A stretch of 15,965 nt of DNA from Lachnospiraceae bacterium UBA4260 (GTDB lineage Bacteria; Bacillota; Clostridia; Lachnospirales; Lachnospiraceae): NCBI GenBank assembly GCA_002395235.1, contig DGWK01000022.1, positions 44,875 through 60,839 on the forward strand, read 5' to 3'. Of the stretch, positions 1-7,491 are shown piece after piece (positions within the stretch are counted from its first letter, which is position 1; the number at the start of each line of letters is the position of its first letter). The notes beneath the pieces were generated by a model that was not told the origin of the DNA, did no database searches, and saw only the letters and a program-made list of their open reading frames with translations. Both the position numbers and the translations under genes were made by a program.

Positions 1-835
1 CTCCTTCAGTAGCTGCTTCTGCTGCGCCTTCCGCAGCTGCTTCTGTTGCTCCTTCTTCCGAAGTCTCCTCAGAAGTATTGCCGCCTTCGGTGTTCTCATC
101 GGGAGTCGCGTGTTCTGTTTCCGCAGATGTGGAGACTGCGGCAGCTGCCTCTTCCGTTGTCTGCTGCGCCGCAGACTGCGGCCTGTTCTCTTCCAGATTG
201 GTGACCAGCCATTTTTTGTCGATCTTTTCAAGAGACAGAACCGTCTTCTCATCGGAAGGAGTGCTGCTCTCGAGTTCTTCCTGCATCTTTCCGATGACTA
301 TGGGAATGAGGTCGCTGTAGATTTTTTTATACATGGCGCTTTCGCCTTCATCTGTATAAATAGCGATCAGCTCATCGTAATGTTCCGACTGGTAATCCCT
401 GATCAGGGCGACTGTTTCGTCCGAGAGCTTGGAAGAAGCTTCCGGGTCATAGCCCAGCGTGATCTTTGCCGTCACGCTGGCCTTGTCTTCCTGAATCTTT
501 ATATCCTGGATCTCGAAGCTCTTGTAGGCCTTCGCCACAACTTTTCCCACATACTCGTCAACGGCCTTCTGTGCCTCTTCGTCCATATCTTCTTTCGATA
601 CGCCCATTGCCTTATAGAATGTCTCAGCGAGATAGTCCGGGTCCATGAGCTTCATCGTTTTGCTGTTCATGAAGTCTTCTGTGGCATACTGCGCAGCTGC
701 ATCCATGTCATTATTGACCATTGCATTCAGAAATCCTTCTGCCGTCTCCGTAACAGCCTTCTTCTCGCCGTTGCAGCCGGTAAGGACCAATATCGTCAAT
801 GCAGTCAGCAGCATTGTGATCAATTTCCTGCTCAT
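1..835 (-). CDS. Secreted lipoprotein of unknown function, 3' end cut by the window edge
   Basis: The frame is open from the start codon at 835 to the left edge, giving 278 visible residues and no stop. The N-terminus has two basic residues (Arg3, Lys4), a hydrophobic stretch and the lipobox LTGC, with the lipidated cysteine at residue 21, so export and lipid anchoring to the outer face of the membrane are likely. A GGAGGA site at 841-846 sits 5 nt before this ATG; an in-frame ATG two codons upstream overlaps that site and is less likely. The body (about residues 28-215) begins with an alpha-helical pattern including TAEGFLNAMVNNDMDAAAQY and resembles small NTF2-like lipoproteins of Firmicutes (the DUF4878/DUF5105 type). 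That is a resemblance by eye, not a firm assignment. From about residue 220 the chain becomes a low-complexity Glu/Ala/Thr/Ser tail that is still running at the edge. It is separated from the opp operon by a terminator and has its own promoter. Confidence 0.85.
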   Translation of the reverse strand, partial: MSRKLITMLLTALTILVLTGCNGEKKAVTETAEGFLNAMVNNDMDAAAQYATEDFMNSKTMKLMDPDYLAETFYKAMGVSKEDMDEEAQKAVDEYVGKVVAKAYKSFEIQDIKIQEDKASVTAKITLGYDPEASSKLSDETVALIRDYQSEHYDELIAIYTDEGESAMYKKIYSDLIPIVIGKMQEELESSTPSDEKTVLSLEKIDKKWLVTNLEENRPQSAAQQTTEEAAAAVSTSAETEHATPDENTEGGNTSEETSEEGATEAAAEGAAEAATEG

Positions 836-875
836 TATCATCCTCCTTGGCCAGATAGTTCTGTCGTCATCTTTT

Positions 876-904
876 AGAATAACAGTTCTGTCCTGATTCG
901 TCAA
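876..904 (-). promoter_or_regulatory. Sigma-A-type promoter of the lipoprotein gene
   Basis: On the minus strand TTGACG (899-904) and TATTCT (876-881) are separated by exactly 17 nt. The expected start near 869 leaves a short leader of about 33 nt before the ATG at 835. The sequence AGTTCTGTC (plus-strand reading) occurs twice, at 857-865 and 884-892, once in the promoter spacer and once in the early transcribed region, so it could be an operator pair. The box match is seen in the sequence; activity is inferred. Confidence 0.65.
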
Positions 905-951
905 AAAAAATGGTTAAAATACAGTTTTTTCATGATTTTTCGTCTTCGCAC

Positions 952-1106
952 GGCTCATTGCACAATGAGCCATGACGCCAGGTCACAAGCCGTTTCACGG
1001 CTCGTGACTGTCGCGGCATTCGCCGTATGCATCCGGGATGCCATGCGCCCGATTGTGAGCAAGCTCCCATCGTTCACATGGCATCCCGTCTGCGCATGGC
1101 TCATTG
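952..1106 (-). repeat. Nested inverted-repeat element, REP/MITE-like, between oppA terminator and lipoprotein promoter
   Basis: Four sets of arms are visible. GGCTCATTG (952-960) and CAATGAGCC (963-971) form a near-perfect palindrome with a 2-nt centre. Positions 982-993 and 997-1008 form a 12-bp stem with a TTC loop and one non-Watson-Crick position, which is a G-U pair in minus-strand RNA and A-C in plus-strand RNA. CGGGATGCCATG (1034-1045) pairs with CATGGCATCCCG (1077-1088), enclosing shorter stems CGAT/ATCG and GAGC/GCTC. CAATGAGCCATG (963-974) pairs perfectly with CATGGCTCATTG (1095-1106), enclosing everything else, so 963-971 has two mutually exclusive partners. No protein-coding content is credible here. 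It fills most of the 406-nt gap 836-1241 and could be a dispersed intergenic repeat or a structured RNA. Confidence 0.7.
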
Positions 1107-1114
1107 CTTCGCGC

Positions 1115-1144
1115 AAAAAAAGACTGCCGCAAGAAGCGGCAGTC
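1115..1144 (-). terminator. Intrinsic terminator of the opp operon
   Basis: GACTGCCGC (1122-1130) and GCGGCAGTC (1136-1144) form a perfect 9-bp GC-rich stem with a 5-nt loop. On the minus strand it is followed directly by seven T (1121-1115). The T-run is on the side expected for transcription coming from oppA, whose stop lies about 97 nt upstream. The plus strand has only a broken T-run, so this is mainly a minus-strand terminator. Confidence 0.88.
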
Positions 1145-1241
1145 CTTTTCTTCAGGCTGTAAGTATGATATTGTCGATGTTTTCGCTCAGAAAGATTTAC
1201 AAAAACCTGTCAGTCTTTCTCTTTGCGGAACTGATCAATGA

Positions 1242-3194
1242 TCAATAGTGGCAGTACATGAAGTACTTGTATCCCAGAGGGCTTGAGAAGAAACCCTGAA
1301 GCTCAGGATCCTGCATGTACAGATCTGTGTAGTAGTACAGAGGGCAGATGCAGCCTGTGCTCATAAGAAGATCCTCAGCCCTGTGCATAAGCTGATATCT
1401 GACGGTGGGATCTGTGCAGCTCTTGATGTCGCTGATCACGACGTCATAAGTCTCTGCCCATGTGCCGTTCTCGACCTTGGTCTCATAACCGAGATCTGTC
1501 AGATCGATGCTGTAAGCCTGTGTCTTCTGGTTCTCGCCCTTGCCGAACTGGCAGTCGTTGTTGCCGGAAGCGCTTGTCCACATATCCAGGAAGGAGATGG
1601 GATCGTTGTAGTCGCCCAGCCAGCCGTTACGTGCGATGGAGAAGTTGCCTGCCTTACGGGTATCAAGGAATGTGTTCCACTCCTGGTTCTCAAGGTTCAT
1701 CGTGATGCCGATGCCTGCCAGAGCGCTCTGCAGATACTCTGCGATGGCCTTGTGGCCTTCGGAAGTATTGTACAGATATGTAAGAGTAGGAACGTTTGTG
1801 AACTTCTGAGAAGCCTCATCATAGGTGTAGTACTTCTTCAGAGTCTCGACAGCTGCTTCGAAGTTGCCCTGAAGAGCTTCGGGAGCAACATTGTAGTAGC
1901 CGACGAATCCGTCGTTGTGGCCGGCGTTCTCATAGAACTCCTTGCCGTCTGTGTCTGTAAGACCCATAGCGACGAAGGAAGAAGCGGGAACCTGTCCGCC
2001 CTGTGCGACGCTCTCGCAGATGTAGTTGCGGTCGAACAGCAGGGAGATGGCATTTCTGATCTCTGCGCGAGCGGCCTCAGCTTCTGCGCCTTCAAGTCCG
2101 CTGTCAGCGGGAAGGATATCTTCGTTGATATTCCAGCTTACATAGTATGTGCCCAGCTGGCCTGTTACCTTGAATGCATCGGGATACTCGGTCTTGAGGG
2201 CAGCGATTTCGTTTGTGGGAACATCGTCGATGAGCTGCCAGTCGCCGTTCTTGAAGTTGGTCAGCATGTTGTTGGCGTCATCGGAGAGGTAGAAGTTGAT
2301 CTGAGGCATTGTGACCTTGTCAGCTTCCACATAGTTCTCGTTCTTGGTCAGAGTGATCAGGCTGTTGTGATCCCATGCGGACATGGTGTAAGCGCCGTTT
2401 CCGACATAAGTGGAAGGATCGGTTGCCCAGGACTCATTGGAAACAACATCTTCTCTTACAGGGAAGTAGGACGGGAATGCAAGAAGCTCATTCCAGTAAG
2501 CGACATTGGTAGTTGTGGTAACGACCAGAGTCTTGTCATCGGGAGCTTCCACTGCAAGCTTTGCATCGGGATTTACATACTCGACAACGGGTTCGCCGTT
2601 CTCGTCGACCTGACCGGTCTCCTTGACTTCCCACATCTCGGCATAGCCCTTGACTACCTCGAACATGTAGCTGTAGTCAGCGGCAAGCGCGGGGCTTGCT
2701 GCGCGGTTCCATGCAAAGACGAAATCGCTTGCCTTTACATCCTGTCCGTCAGACCACTTGAGGCCGTCCTTGAGGGTGTAGGTATAGGTCACGGTGCCGT
2801 CTTCGTTGACAACGCCTTCGGGAAGCTCTACTGCGCAGTCGGGAGCGATCACGAGATTGCCCGCGTCGTCCTGTGTCCACTTCGCGATACCGGAGAACAG
2901 GTGCAGGCACATTGTAGCGCCGTCAACGGAGCTGTTCAGAGCGGGATCGAGAGTGGCGGGCTCGGAAGCCAGGCAGACACTCAGAGCCTGAGTCTTGTCG
3001 CCGGGGGTAGCTGCTGCCGCATCACCTGCAGCGTCTCCTGCCGCATCACCTGCAGCGTCTCCTGCCGCATCACCGGCAGTCTCGGTTGCAGCCGCGTCGC
3101 CGCCGGAAGTATTTGCCGCGGAATCGCCGCATGCAGCGAGGCTGAGGACCATAGCTGCGCTCAGTACGATCGCAAATAACTTTTTCACTTTCAT
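1242..3194 (-). CDS. oppA: Oligopeptide ABC transporter substrate-binding lipoprotein
   Basis: This is a 650-residue extracytoplasmic solute-binding protein of family 5 (SBP_bac_5) that captures peptides outside the cell and hands them to the OppBC channel. The signal peptide is MKVKKLFAIVLSAAMVLSLA, ending in a lipobox LAAC with the lipidated cysteine at residue 22. Residues about 40-60 are an Ala-Gly-Asp repeat linker, then the mature fold starts (ASEPATLDPAL at about 76-86, typical of the family). Later family-like stretches are LKWSDGQDVKASDFVFAWNR and YVGNGAYTMSAW. The length is at the upper end for the family, partly because of the linker. The start is supported by AAGGAG at 3201-3206, 6 nt upstream. 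It is the last gene of the opp operon but has its own promoter and leader, and a terminator follows. Substrate range (long peptides, dipeptides or other) cannot be read from sequence. Confidence 0.95.
   Translation of the reverse strand: MKVKKLFAIVLSAAMVLSLAACGDSAANTSGGDAAATETAGDAAGDAAGDAAGDAAGDAAAATPGDKTQALSVCLASEPATLDPALNSSVDGATMCLHLFSGIAKWTQDDAGNLVIAPDCAVELPEGVVNEDGTVTYTYTLKDGLKWSDGQDVKASDFVFAWNRAASPALAADYSYMFEVVKGYAEMWEVKETGQVDENGEPVVEYVNPDAKLAVEAPDDKTLVVTTTTNVAYWNELLAFPSYFPVREDVVSNESWATDPSTYVGNGAYTMSAWDHNSLITLTKNENYVEADKVTMPQINFYLSDDANNMLTNFKNGDWQLIDDVPTNEIAALKTEYPDAFKVTGQLGTYYVSWNINEDILPADSGLEGAEAEAARAEIRNAISLLFDRNYICESVAQGGQVPASSFVAMGLTDTDGKEFYENAGHNDGFVGYYNVAPEALQGNFEAAVETLKKYYTYDEASQKFTNVPTLTYLYNTSEGHKAIAEYLQSALAGIGITMNLENQEWNTFLDTRKAGNFSIARNGWLGDYNDPISFLDMWTSASGNNDCQFGKGENQKTQAYSIDLTDLGYETKVENGTWAETYDVVISDIKSCTDPTVRYQLMHRAEDLLMSTGCICPLYYYTDLYMQDPELQGFFSSPLGYKYFMYCHY
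3016..3083 (-). repeat. In-frame 24-bp tandem repeat coding the OppA linker
   Basis: A 24-bp unit (plus-strand GCCGCATCACCTGCAGCGTC plus TCCT) occurs exactly at 3016-3039 and 3040-3063, with a third partial, diverged copy from 3064. Each unit is itself built of two related 12-bp halves and encodes repeats of Ala-Gly-Asp-Ala between the lipid anchor and the binding domain. Unit length is a multiple of three, so gain or loss of units would change linker length without breaking the frame. Confidence 0.9.
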
Positions 3195-3301
3195 GTTTTT
3201 CTCCTTTCAAAGATAACCGATCGCTGTCAGCGGTCATCTGATCTATTTCACAGCGCGGCGGCTCGCACCGCCTGAAATGTGCGCATACACCGCGCTATGG
3301 A
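3195..3301 (-). promoter_or_regulatory. Structured 5' leader of oppA
   Basis: Between the predicted start of transcription (about 3301) and the oppA ATG lies a leader of about 107 nt with several inverted repeats. AGCGCGG (3252-3258) and CCGCGCT (3290-3296) form an outer stem, and GGCGG (3257-3261) with CCGCC (3268-3272) can form an inner hairpin sharing its edge. A separate stem, GATAACCG (3212-3219) with CGGTCATC (3231-3238) including one wobble in the minus-strand RNA, ends only a few bases before the ribosome site (3201-3206). No T-run follows any stem, so they do not look like terminators. They may stabilise the 5' end or tune translation, which is inference. Confidence 0.5.
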
Positions 3302-3307
3302 ATCTAA

Positions 3308-3336
3308 ATGGTAATACTGTTGCCGGTTCCTGTCAA
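3308..3336 (-). promoter_or_regulatory. Dedicated promoter of oppA inside the opp operon
   Basis: On the minus strand a perfect TTGACA (3331-3336) is followed after exactly 17 nt by TACCAT (3308-3313). It lies in the 184-nt gap between oppF and oppA, the only large gap in the operon. An extra promoter for the binding protein fits the excess of binding protein over transporter that ABC importers need. Box match seen; activity inferred. Confidence 0.65.
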
Positions 3337-3378
3337 ATCGGCGTCGTTTTACGTAAGCTGCCAAAAGACAATATCCGG

Positions 3379-4374
3379 TCAGCTGTTGATCTCCTCTGTC
3401 CTGTGGCAGGCCACAAATCTTCCCTTTTCCACTTCCTTGAAGGGAGGCATGCTCTCGGAGCACATAGGCTTCGCGTAAGGGCATCTTGTGTGGAACGGGC
3501 ATCCCGGAGGAGCGTTCAGCGGGCTCGGGATCTCGCCGGTCAGCGCGATGCGCTTATTGGCGCGCGCCACGTTGGGATCCGGAACCGGAACGGCGGAGAT
3601 CAGCGCCTTGGTGTAAGGATGCAGAGGTCTGTTGTAGATCTCATCCGCATCCGCCAGCTCCACCATTCTGCCCAGGTACATGACCGCGATCCTGTCCGAA
3701 ATGTGCCGCACGACCAGAAGGTCATGCGCTATGAACAGGTAGGTCAGTCCCATCTGGTCCTGCAGTTCATCGAACATATTGATGACCTGCGCCTGGATGG
3801 AGACGTCCAAGGCCGATACGGGCTCGTCGCAGACGATGAAATCCGGGTCTACCGCCAGCGCGCGGGCGATGCCGACACGCTGTCTCTGGCCGCCCGAGAA
3901 CTCGTGGGCGTATCTGGCCGCGTGCTCGGAGTTGAGGCCGACGTGATCCATCAGTTCCAGGATCTTCTGCCTTCTCTCCTCCTGTGACTTATACATATGG
4001 TGGACGTCCAGCGGCTCTCCGATGATATCCGCCACCGTCATGCGGGGATCCAGCGAAGAATAGGGATCCTGGAAGACCATGGTGGCCTTGGTGCGGAACT
4101 CCTCGACATCCTTGGGCGTCTTGATGGACTTTCCTCTGTAGATGATCTCACCGGCCGTGGGCTGGTACAGATGCAGGATCGTTCTGCCCGCCGTGGTCTT
4201 GCCGCATCCGGACTCTCCTACCAGACCAAGGGTCTCGCCTTCACGGATCGTAAAGGAGATATCGTCCACCGCTTTCAAAGGCGTCGATTTGAAGAAACCG
4301 GTGTTGATATTGAAATACTGCTTTAAATGCCTGACCTCGATGAGAGGCTGTCCGCTCTTTAATTCTGTGCTCAT
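3379..4374 (-). CDS. oppF: Oligopeptide ABC transporter ATP-binding protein OppF
   Basis: This 331-residue cytoplasmic ATPase pairs with OppD to power peptide import. Visible motifs are Walker A GESGCGKT (53-60), Q-loop FQDPYSSLDP with Q102, signature SGGQR (160-164), Walker B FIVCDE (179-184) and switch histidine H217. The C-terminal oligo_HPY region contains CPFHTRCPYAKPMC with C292, C298 and C305, plus C323, a set matching the four cysteines that hold a [4Fe-4S] cluster in characterised Opp/Dpp ATPases. I chose the ATG at 4374 because it overlaps the oppD stop by 4 bp (ATGA) and starts the usual sequence MSTELKSGQPLIEVRHLK. An in-frame ATG 12 codons earlier would put an unusual Cys/Arg-rich leader inside oppD. 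Could equally be called DppF or AppF. Confidence 0.95.
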   Translation of the reverse strand: MSTELKSGQPLIEVRHLKQYFNINTGFFKSTPLKAVDDISFTIREGETLGLVGESGCGKTTAGRTILHLYQPTAGEIIYRGKSIKTPKDVEEFRTKATMVFQDPYSSLDPRMTVADIIGEPLDVHHMYKSQEERRQKILELMDHVGLNSEHAARYAHEFSGGQRQRVGIARALAVDPDFIVCDEPVSALDVSIQAQVINMFDELQDQMGLTYLFIAHDLLVVRHISDRIAVMYLGRMVELADADEIYNRPLHPYTKALISAVPVPDPNVARANKRIALTGEIPSPLNAPPGCPFHTRCPYAKPMCSESMPPFKEVEKGRFVACHRTEEINS

Positions 4375-5351
4375 TCGCCTTTCACCGCCTTTCTGACATT
4401 CATCCAGCACGCGGCAGCATGCTTGTCATTGATCTCCATCCTCTCGCAGCGCGCCCTCATGCAGATCTTCATCGCATTGTCGCAGCGGGGAGCGAAAGGA
4501 CAGCCCTTGGGCATATTGAGCAGATCAATCGGTGTTCCCGAGATCGGCTGGAGTTTCTCGCCGCTGTCATCCACTGTGGGAATGGAGCGAAGGAGTCCCT
4601 TTGTGTACTCGTGGCAGGGATTGTAGAAGATCTCTTCCGCCGTGCCCTGCTCACAGATGCCGCCGGCATACATGACGATGACTTCGTCACAGAGCTGGGC
4701 TACGACGCCCAGGTCGTGGGTGATCATGATGATGGCCATACCGATCTGCTTCTGGATGTCTTTCATCAGTTCCAGGATACCCGCCTGGATCGTGACGTCC
4801 AGCGCCGTCGTGGGCTCATCCGCGATCAGGATGTCGGGCTCGCAGGCGAGCGCCATGGCGATCATAACACGCTGTCTCATACCGCCGGAGAACTCGTGCG
4901 GATACTGTTTCATTCGCTTCTCAGGCTCATTGACATTTACGAGGCGGAGCATTTCCACCGCTCTGTCCCAGGACTGCTGCTTGTTTCTGTCCGTGTGCAG
5001 AAGGATCGCTTCCATGAGCTGCTGGCCGATCGTATAAGTCGGGTTCAGGCTGGTCATGGGATCCTGGAAGATGATGGAGATCTTGTTGCCTCTGACATCT
5101 TTCATGACATTCTCTCCGGCGCCGACAAGTTCCTGTCCGTCCAGCTTGATGGATCCGGAGACGATCTTGCCTGTTCCCGCCAGGATCTGCATGATCGAGT
5201 AGGCCGTGACCGACTTACCTGAGCCGGACTCACCTACGATTCCCAATATTTTGCCCCTCTCCAGGTTGAAGGAGACGCCGTTTACGGCGCGGACTTCTCC
5301 GGCGTCCGTGAAGAAGGAAGTGTGTAAATCTTTAACTTCTAATAATGCCAT
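4371..5351 (-). CDS. oppD: Oligopeptide ABC transporter ATP-binding protein OppD
   Basis: This 326-residue ATPase is the partner of OppF. Motifs are Walker A GESGSGKS (40-47), Q-loop FQDPMTSLNP with Q96, signature SGGMR (155-159), Walker B ILIADE (174-179) and H-loop H212. The C-terminal oligo_HPY segment has CPFAPRCDNAMKIC (C284, C290, C297) with C302 and C315 further on, consistent with an iron-sulphur binding site. The start is clear: GGGAGGAG ends 6 nt before the ATG, 14 nt after the oppC stop. LLRSIPTVDD and the ISGTPIDLLNMPKGCPF block are typical of OppD/DppD rather than of other ABC ATPases. Confidence 0.95.
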   Translation of the reverse strand: MALLEVKDLHTSFFTDAGEVRAVNGVSFNLERGKILGIVGESGSGKSVTAYSIMQILAGTGKIVSGSIKLDGQELVGAGENVMKDVRGNKISIIFQDPMTSLNPTYTIGQQLMEAILLHTDRNKQQSWDRAVEMLRLVNVNEPEKRMKQYPHEFSGGMRQRVMIAMALACEPDILIADEPTTALDVTIQAGILELMKDIQKQIGMAIIMITHDLGVVAQLCDEVIVMYAGGICEQGTAEEIFYNPCHEYTKGLLRSIPTVDDSGEKLQPISGTPIDLLNMPKGCPFAPRCDNAMKICMRARCERMEINDKHAAACWMNVRKAVKGE

Positions 5352-5365
5352 TGTTGTCTCCTCCC

Positions 5366-6448
5366 TTAACCGTTCAGCTTCGGATCGAATGCGTCGCGCA
5401 GACCGTCGCCGAACAGGTTCAGCGAAAGAACGATCAGCGAGATGACGATCGCCGGAATTACAAGCCTGTAAGGATAGGAGCTCAGGCCGTTAAGCGCGTC
5501 GGAAGCCAGCGAGCCCAGCGACGGCATGGGCGCGTTGACGCCCAGTCCCAGGAAGGACAGGTAGGATTCTGTGAAAATAGCGCTCGGAATCTGCAGTGCT
5601 GTCGAAATAACGATGACGGACACGCAGTTGGGAAGCAGGTGCTTTCTGATGACCCAGCCGCCCTTGGCGCCTGCCGCCTGCGCCGCCAGTACGTACTCCT
5701 GCTCTCTCAGCGACAGGATCTGGCCTCGCACAAGTCTCGCCATGGAGACCCAGTACAGGAGCGCGAAAATGATGAACAGAGAGATAATGTTCGAGCCGAT
5801 CTTGGCGAGCGGCGTTCCTTCCAGCTTGCTGGCCAGTGTCATCTTGAGAACCGATGCCAGCAGGATGACCATAAGCATATCCGGCAGGGAGTAGATGATA
5901 TCTACAATTCGCATGATGACCATATCCACCTTGCCTCCCGCGTAGCCGGAGACCGATCCGACTAAAAGGCCGATGACAAGGACGATGATACTTGCGAAGA
6001 AACCTACCGCCAGAGAGATCCTCGTTCCGTAGACAACGCGGATGAAGTAGTCGCGTCCCGCGGAGTCCGTGCCGAAAATGTGAGGGAATACGGACTGTCC
6101 CTGGTCCCTGAGCGCCTGCTCCGTCGAGGAGTACTCGAAGGGCCTGAGATTGTTGAATGTGGCGTCCACGGGCTTGCCGGGCTGCATGCCCAGCATCATC
6201 TCGTATTTGTAAGGCCAGAACATGGGCACGAAGATCGCCGCGAGCGTGATGATCACGATGATATAGAAACTGACCATTGCCACCTTGTTCTTGCGAAGGC
6301 GGCGGATGCCGTCCTTAAACGCGGTCGTGGAAGGCCGCATCTGGACCATATATTCCTTTTCTTCCGCCGTAGCAGGGATGAAGTCGTCGAGATTCACCTG
6401 CATACTCAGATTTTTAATATTCTCATTCACTTTGCTGCCCTCCGTCAT
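5366..6448 (-). CDS. oppC: Oligopeptide ABC transporter permease OppC
   Basis: This is a 360-residue inner-membrane permease of the BPD_transp_1 fold that forms the peptide channel with OppB. It has a cytoplasmic N-terminus, a first membrane helix at about 57-78, and an extracytoplasmic segment ending in GTDSAGRD (126-133), a hallmark of OppC/DppC. Further helices lie at about 144-168, 188-204, 219-238, 275-294 and 329-347. The EAA coupling loop EYVLAAQAAGAKGGWVIRKH (251-270) contacts the ATPases. The ATG at 6448 overlaps the oppB stop by 4 bp (ATGA). However, a GTG in frame at 6430 (codon 7) has a much better ribosome site, GGAGGG at 6438-6443, 7 nt away. The true N-terminus may therefore be six residues shorter. 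Confidence 0.94.
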   Translation of the reverse strand: MTEGSKVNENIKNLSMQVNLDDFIPATAEEKEYMVQMRPSTTAFKDGIRRLRKNKVAMVSFYIIVIITLAAIFVPMFWPYKYEMMLGMQPGKPVDATFNNLRPFEYSSTEQALRDQGQSVFPHIFGTDSAGRDYFIRVVYGTRISLAVGFFASIIVLVIGLLVGSVSGYAGGKVDMVIMRIVDIIYSLPDMLMVILLASVLKMTLASKLEGTPLAKIGSNIISLFIIFALLYWVSMARLVRGQILSLREQEYVLAAQAAGAKGGWVIRKHLLPNCVSVIVISTALQIPSAIFTESYLSFLGLGVNAPMPSLGSLASDALNGLSSYPYRLVIPAIVISLIVLSLNLFGDGLRDAFDPKLNG

Positions 6449-7371
6449 TCCAGATTGATCCTGGGATCTACAACCTTGTACATGATGTCACTGACCAGAT
6501 TCATGATGACAATGAAGGTTGCCAGTACGATCGTCGTTCCCATGATCAGCGTGTAATCGCGGTTCGTTATGCTGTTGACGAATGCGCGTCCGATGCCGGG
6601 CACGGCAAAGATCTGCTCCACCACCAGAGATCCGGTTGTGATGTAAGCGAGCTCCGGTCCCAGATAGGTGATGACCGGGATCAGCGCGTTCTTAAGGGCA
6701 TGTTTGAAGATGATATTTGTCCTTGATACGCCCTTGGCCTTCGCTGTACGGATATAGTCCTGCCCCAGCACATCCAGCATGGAAGATCTGGTAAGACGGG
6801 TAATGTAGGACATCGGGTAGAGCATCAGCGTTATGACCGGGAGGACCAGTCCTGCCGGCGTCGATCCGTTCGCGGGGAATATATGCGACCTGACCGCGAA
6901 GGCGACCAGAAGGAGCGACCCCATGATGAAGGACGGCATGGAGACAAAGGCCGTGGTGATGACCATGATGATCCTGTCCAGGATCGTGTTTCTGCGAAGC
7001 GCCGCGAAGGAGCCCAGGATGACGCCCAGTACCGTTGCGATCGCAGCGGCGATCACGCCCAGCTTGGCCGAGGTCTTGAGGCCGTCCCCGATGATGTCTA
7101 TGACCATGCGGCCTCTCTGCTTGAGGGAAGGGCCGAACCTGAGACGACATACGTCGGTCAGATATGTGAGATACTGCTGAAACAGCGGCTTATCCAGGCC
7201 GTACTTTGCTTCCATCGCCTTCTGTACCTGGGGCGTTACTGCTTTCTCACCGACAAAGGGCCCGCCGGGAACGGCGTGCATGATGAAGAAGGTCAGCGTG
7301 ATGACCACCCAGATTGTGAAGATCGCCAGTACAACACGTTTGAGAATGTACTTCAATGTTTTGGGATTCAT
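6445..7371 (-). CDS. oppB: Oligopeptide ABC transporter permease OppB
   Basis: This is a 308-residue permease, first gene of the operon. It has an N-terminal helix at about 11-32 followed by HAVPGGPF, typical of OppB/DppB, and a periplasm-like loop with KYGLDKPLFQQYLTYL. Helices follow at about 103-123, 134-160, 173-190, 230-250 and 275-296. The EAA loop is DYIRTAKAKGVSRTNIIFKH (205-224). VEQIFAVPGIGR (251-262) and C-terminal DPRINL are usual for the family. Start chosen because GGAG at 7380-7383 lies 8 nt upstream of the ATG and MNPKTLKYILKR is a normal N-terminus. It is preceded by a 316-nt gap with promoter-like sequences. Confidence 0.95.
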   Translation of the reverse strand: MNPKTLKYILKRVVLAIFTIWVVITLTFFIMHAVPGGPFVGEKAVTPQVQKAMEAKYGLDKPLFQQYLTYLTDVCRLRFGPSLKQRGRMVIDIIGDGLKTSAKLGVIAAAIATVLGVILGSFAALRRNTILDRIIMVITTAFVSMPSFIMGSLLLVAFAVRSHIFPANGSTPAGLVLPVITLMLYPMSYITRLTRSSMLDVLGQDYIRTAKAKGVSRTNIIFKHALKNALIPVITYLGPELAYITTGSLVVEQIFAVPGIGRAFVNSITNRDYTLIMGTTIVLATFIVIMNLVSDIMYKVVDPRINLE

Positions 7372-7491
7372 TTCACTTTCTCCGTCTCTTTCTTTTTCTT
7401 ATGTACCGTCCTCAGAAACTTCGCTATTTGTGAAAAATATAGCATTTTCCACAGTAAATACGCGCTCCTGTTATGGAAATACATAAATTAC

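Noticed and set aside
932..1162. Small plus-strand frames across 932-1248
   Set aside because: They read through the inverted-repeat element and terminator; the coding look comes from palindromes.
3016..3083. Possible CRISPR-like repeats
   Set aside because: Adjacent 24-bp copies without spacers, in frame within oppA, encoding a linker.
1383..3179. 598-residue open frame on the plus strand opposite oppA
   Set aside because: It is a shadow of oppA: no ribosome site, Val/Ser/Cys-rich composition from reverse reading of GC-biased codons, and oppA is a clear family match.
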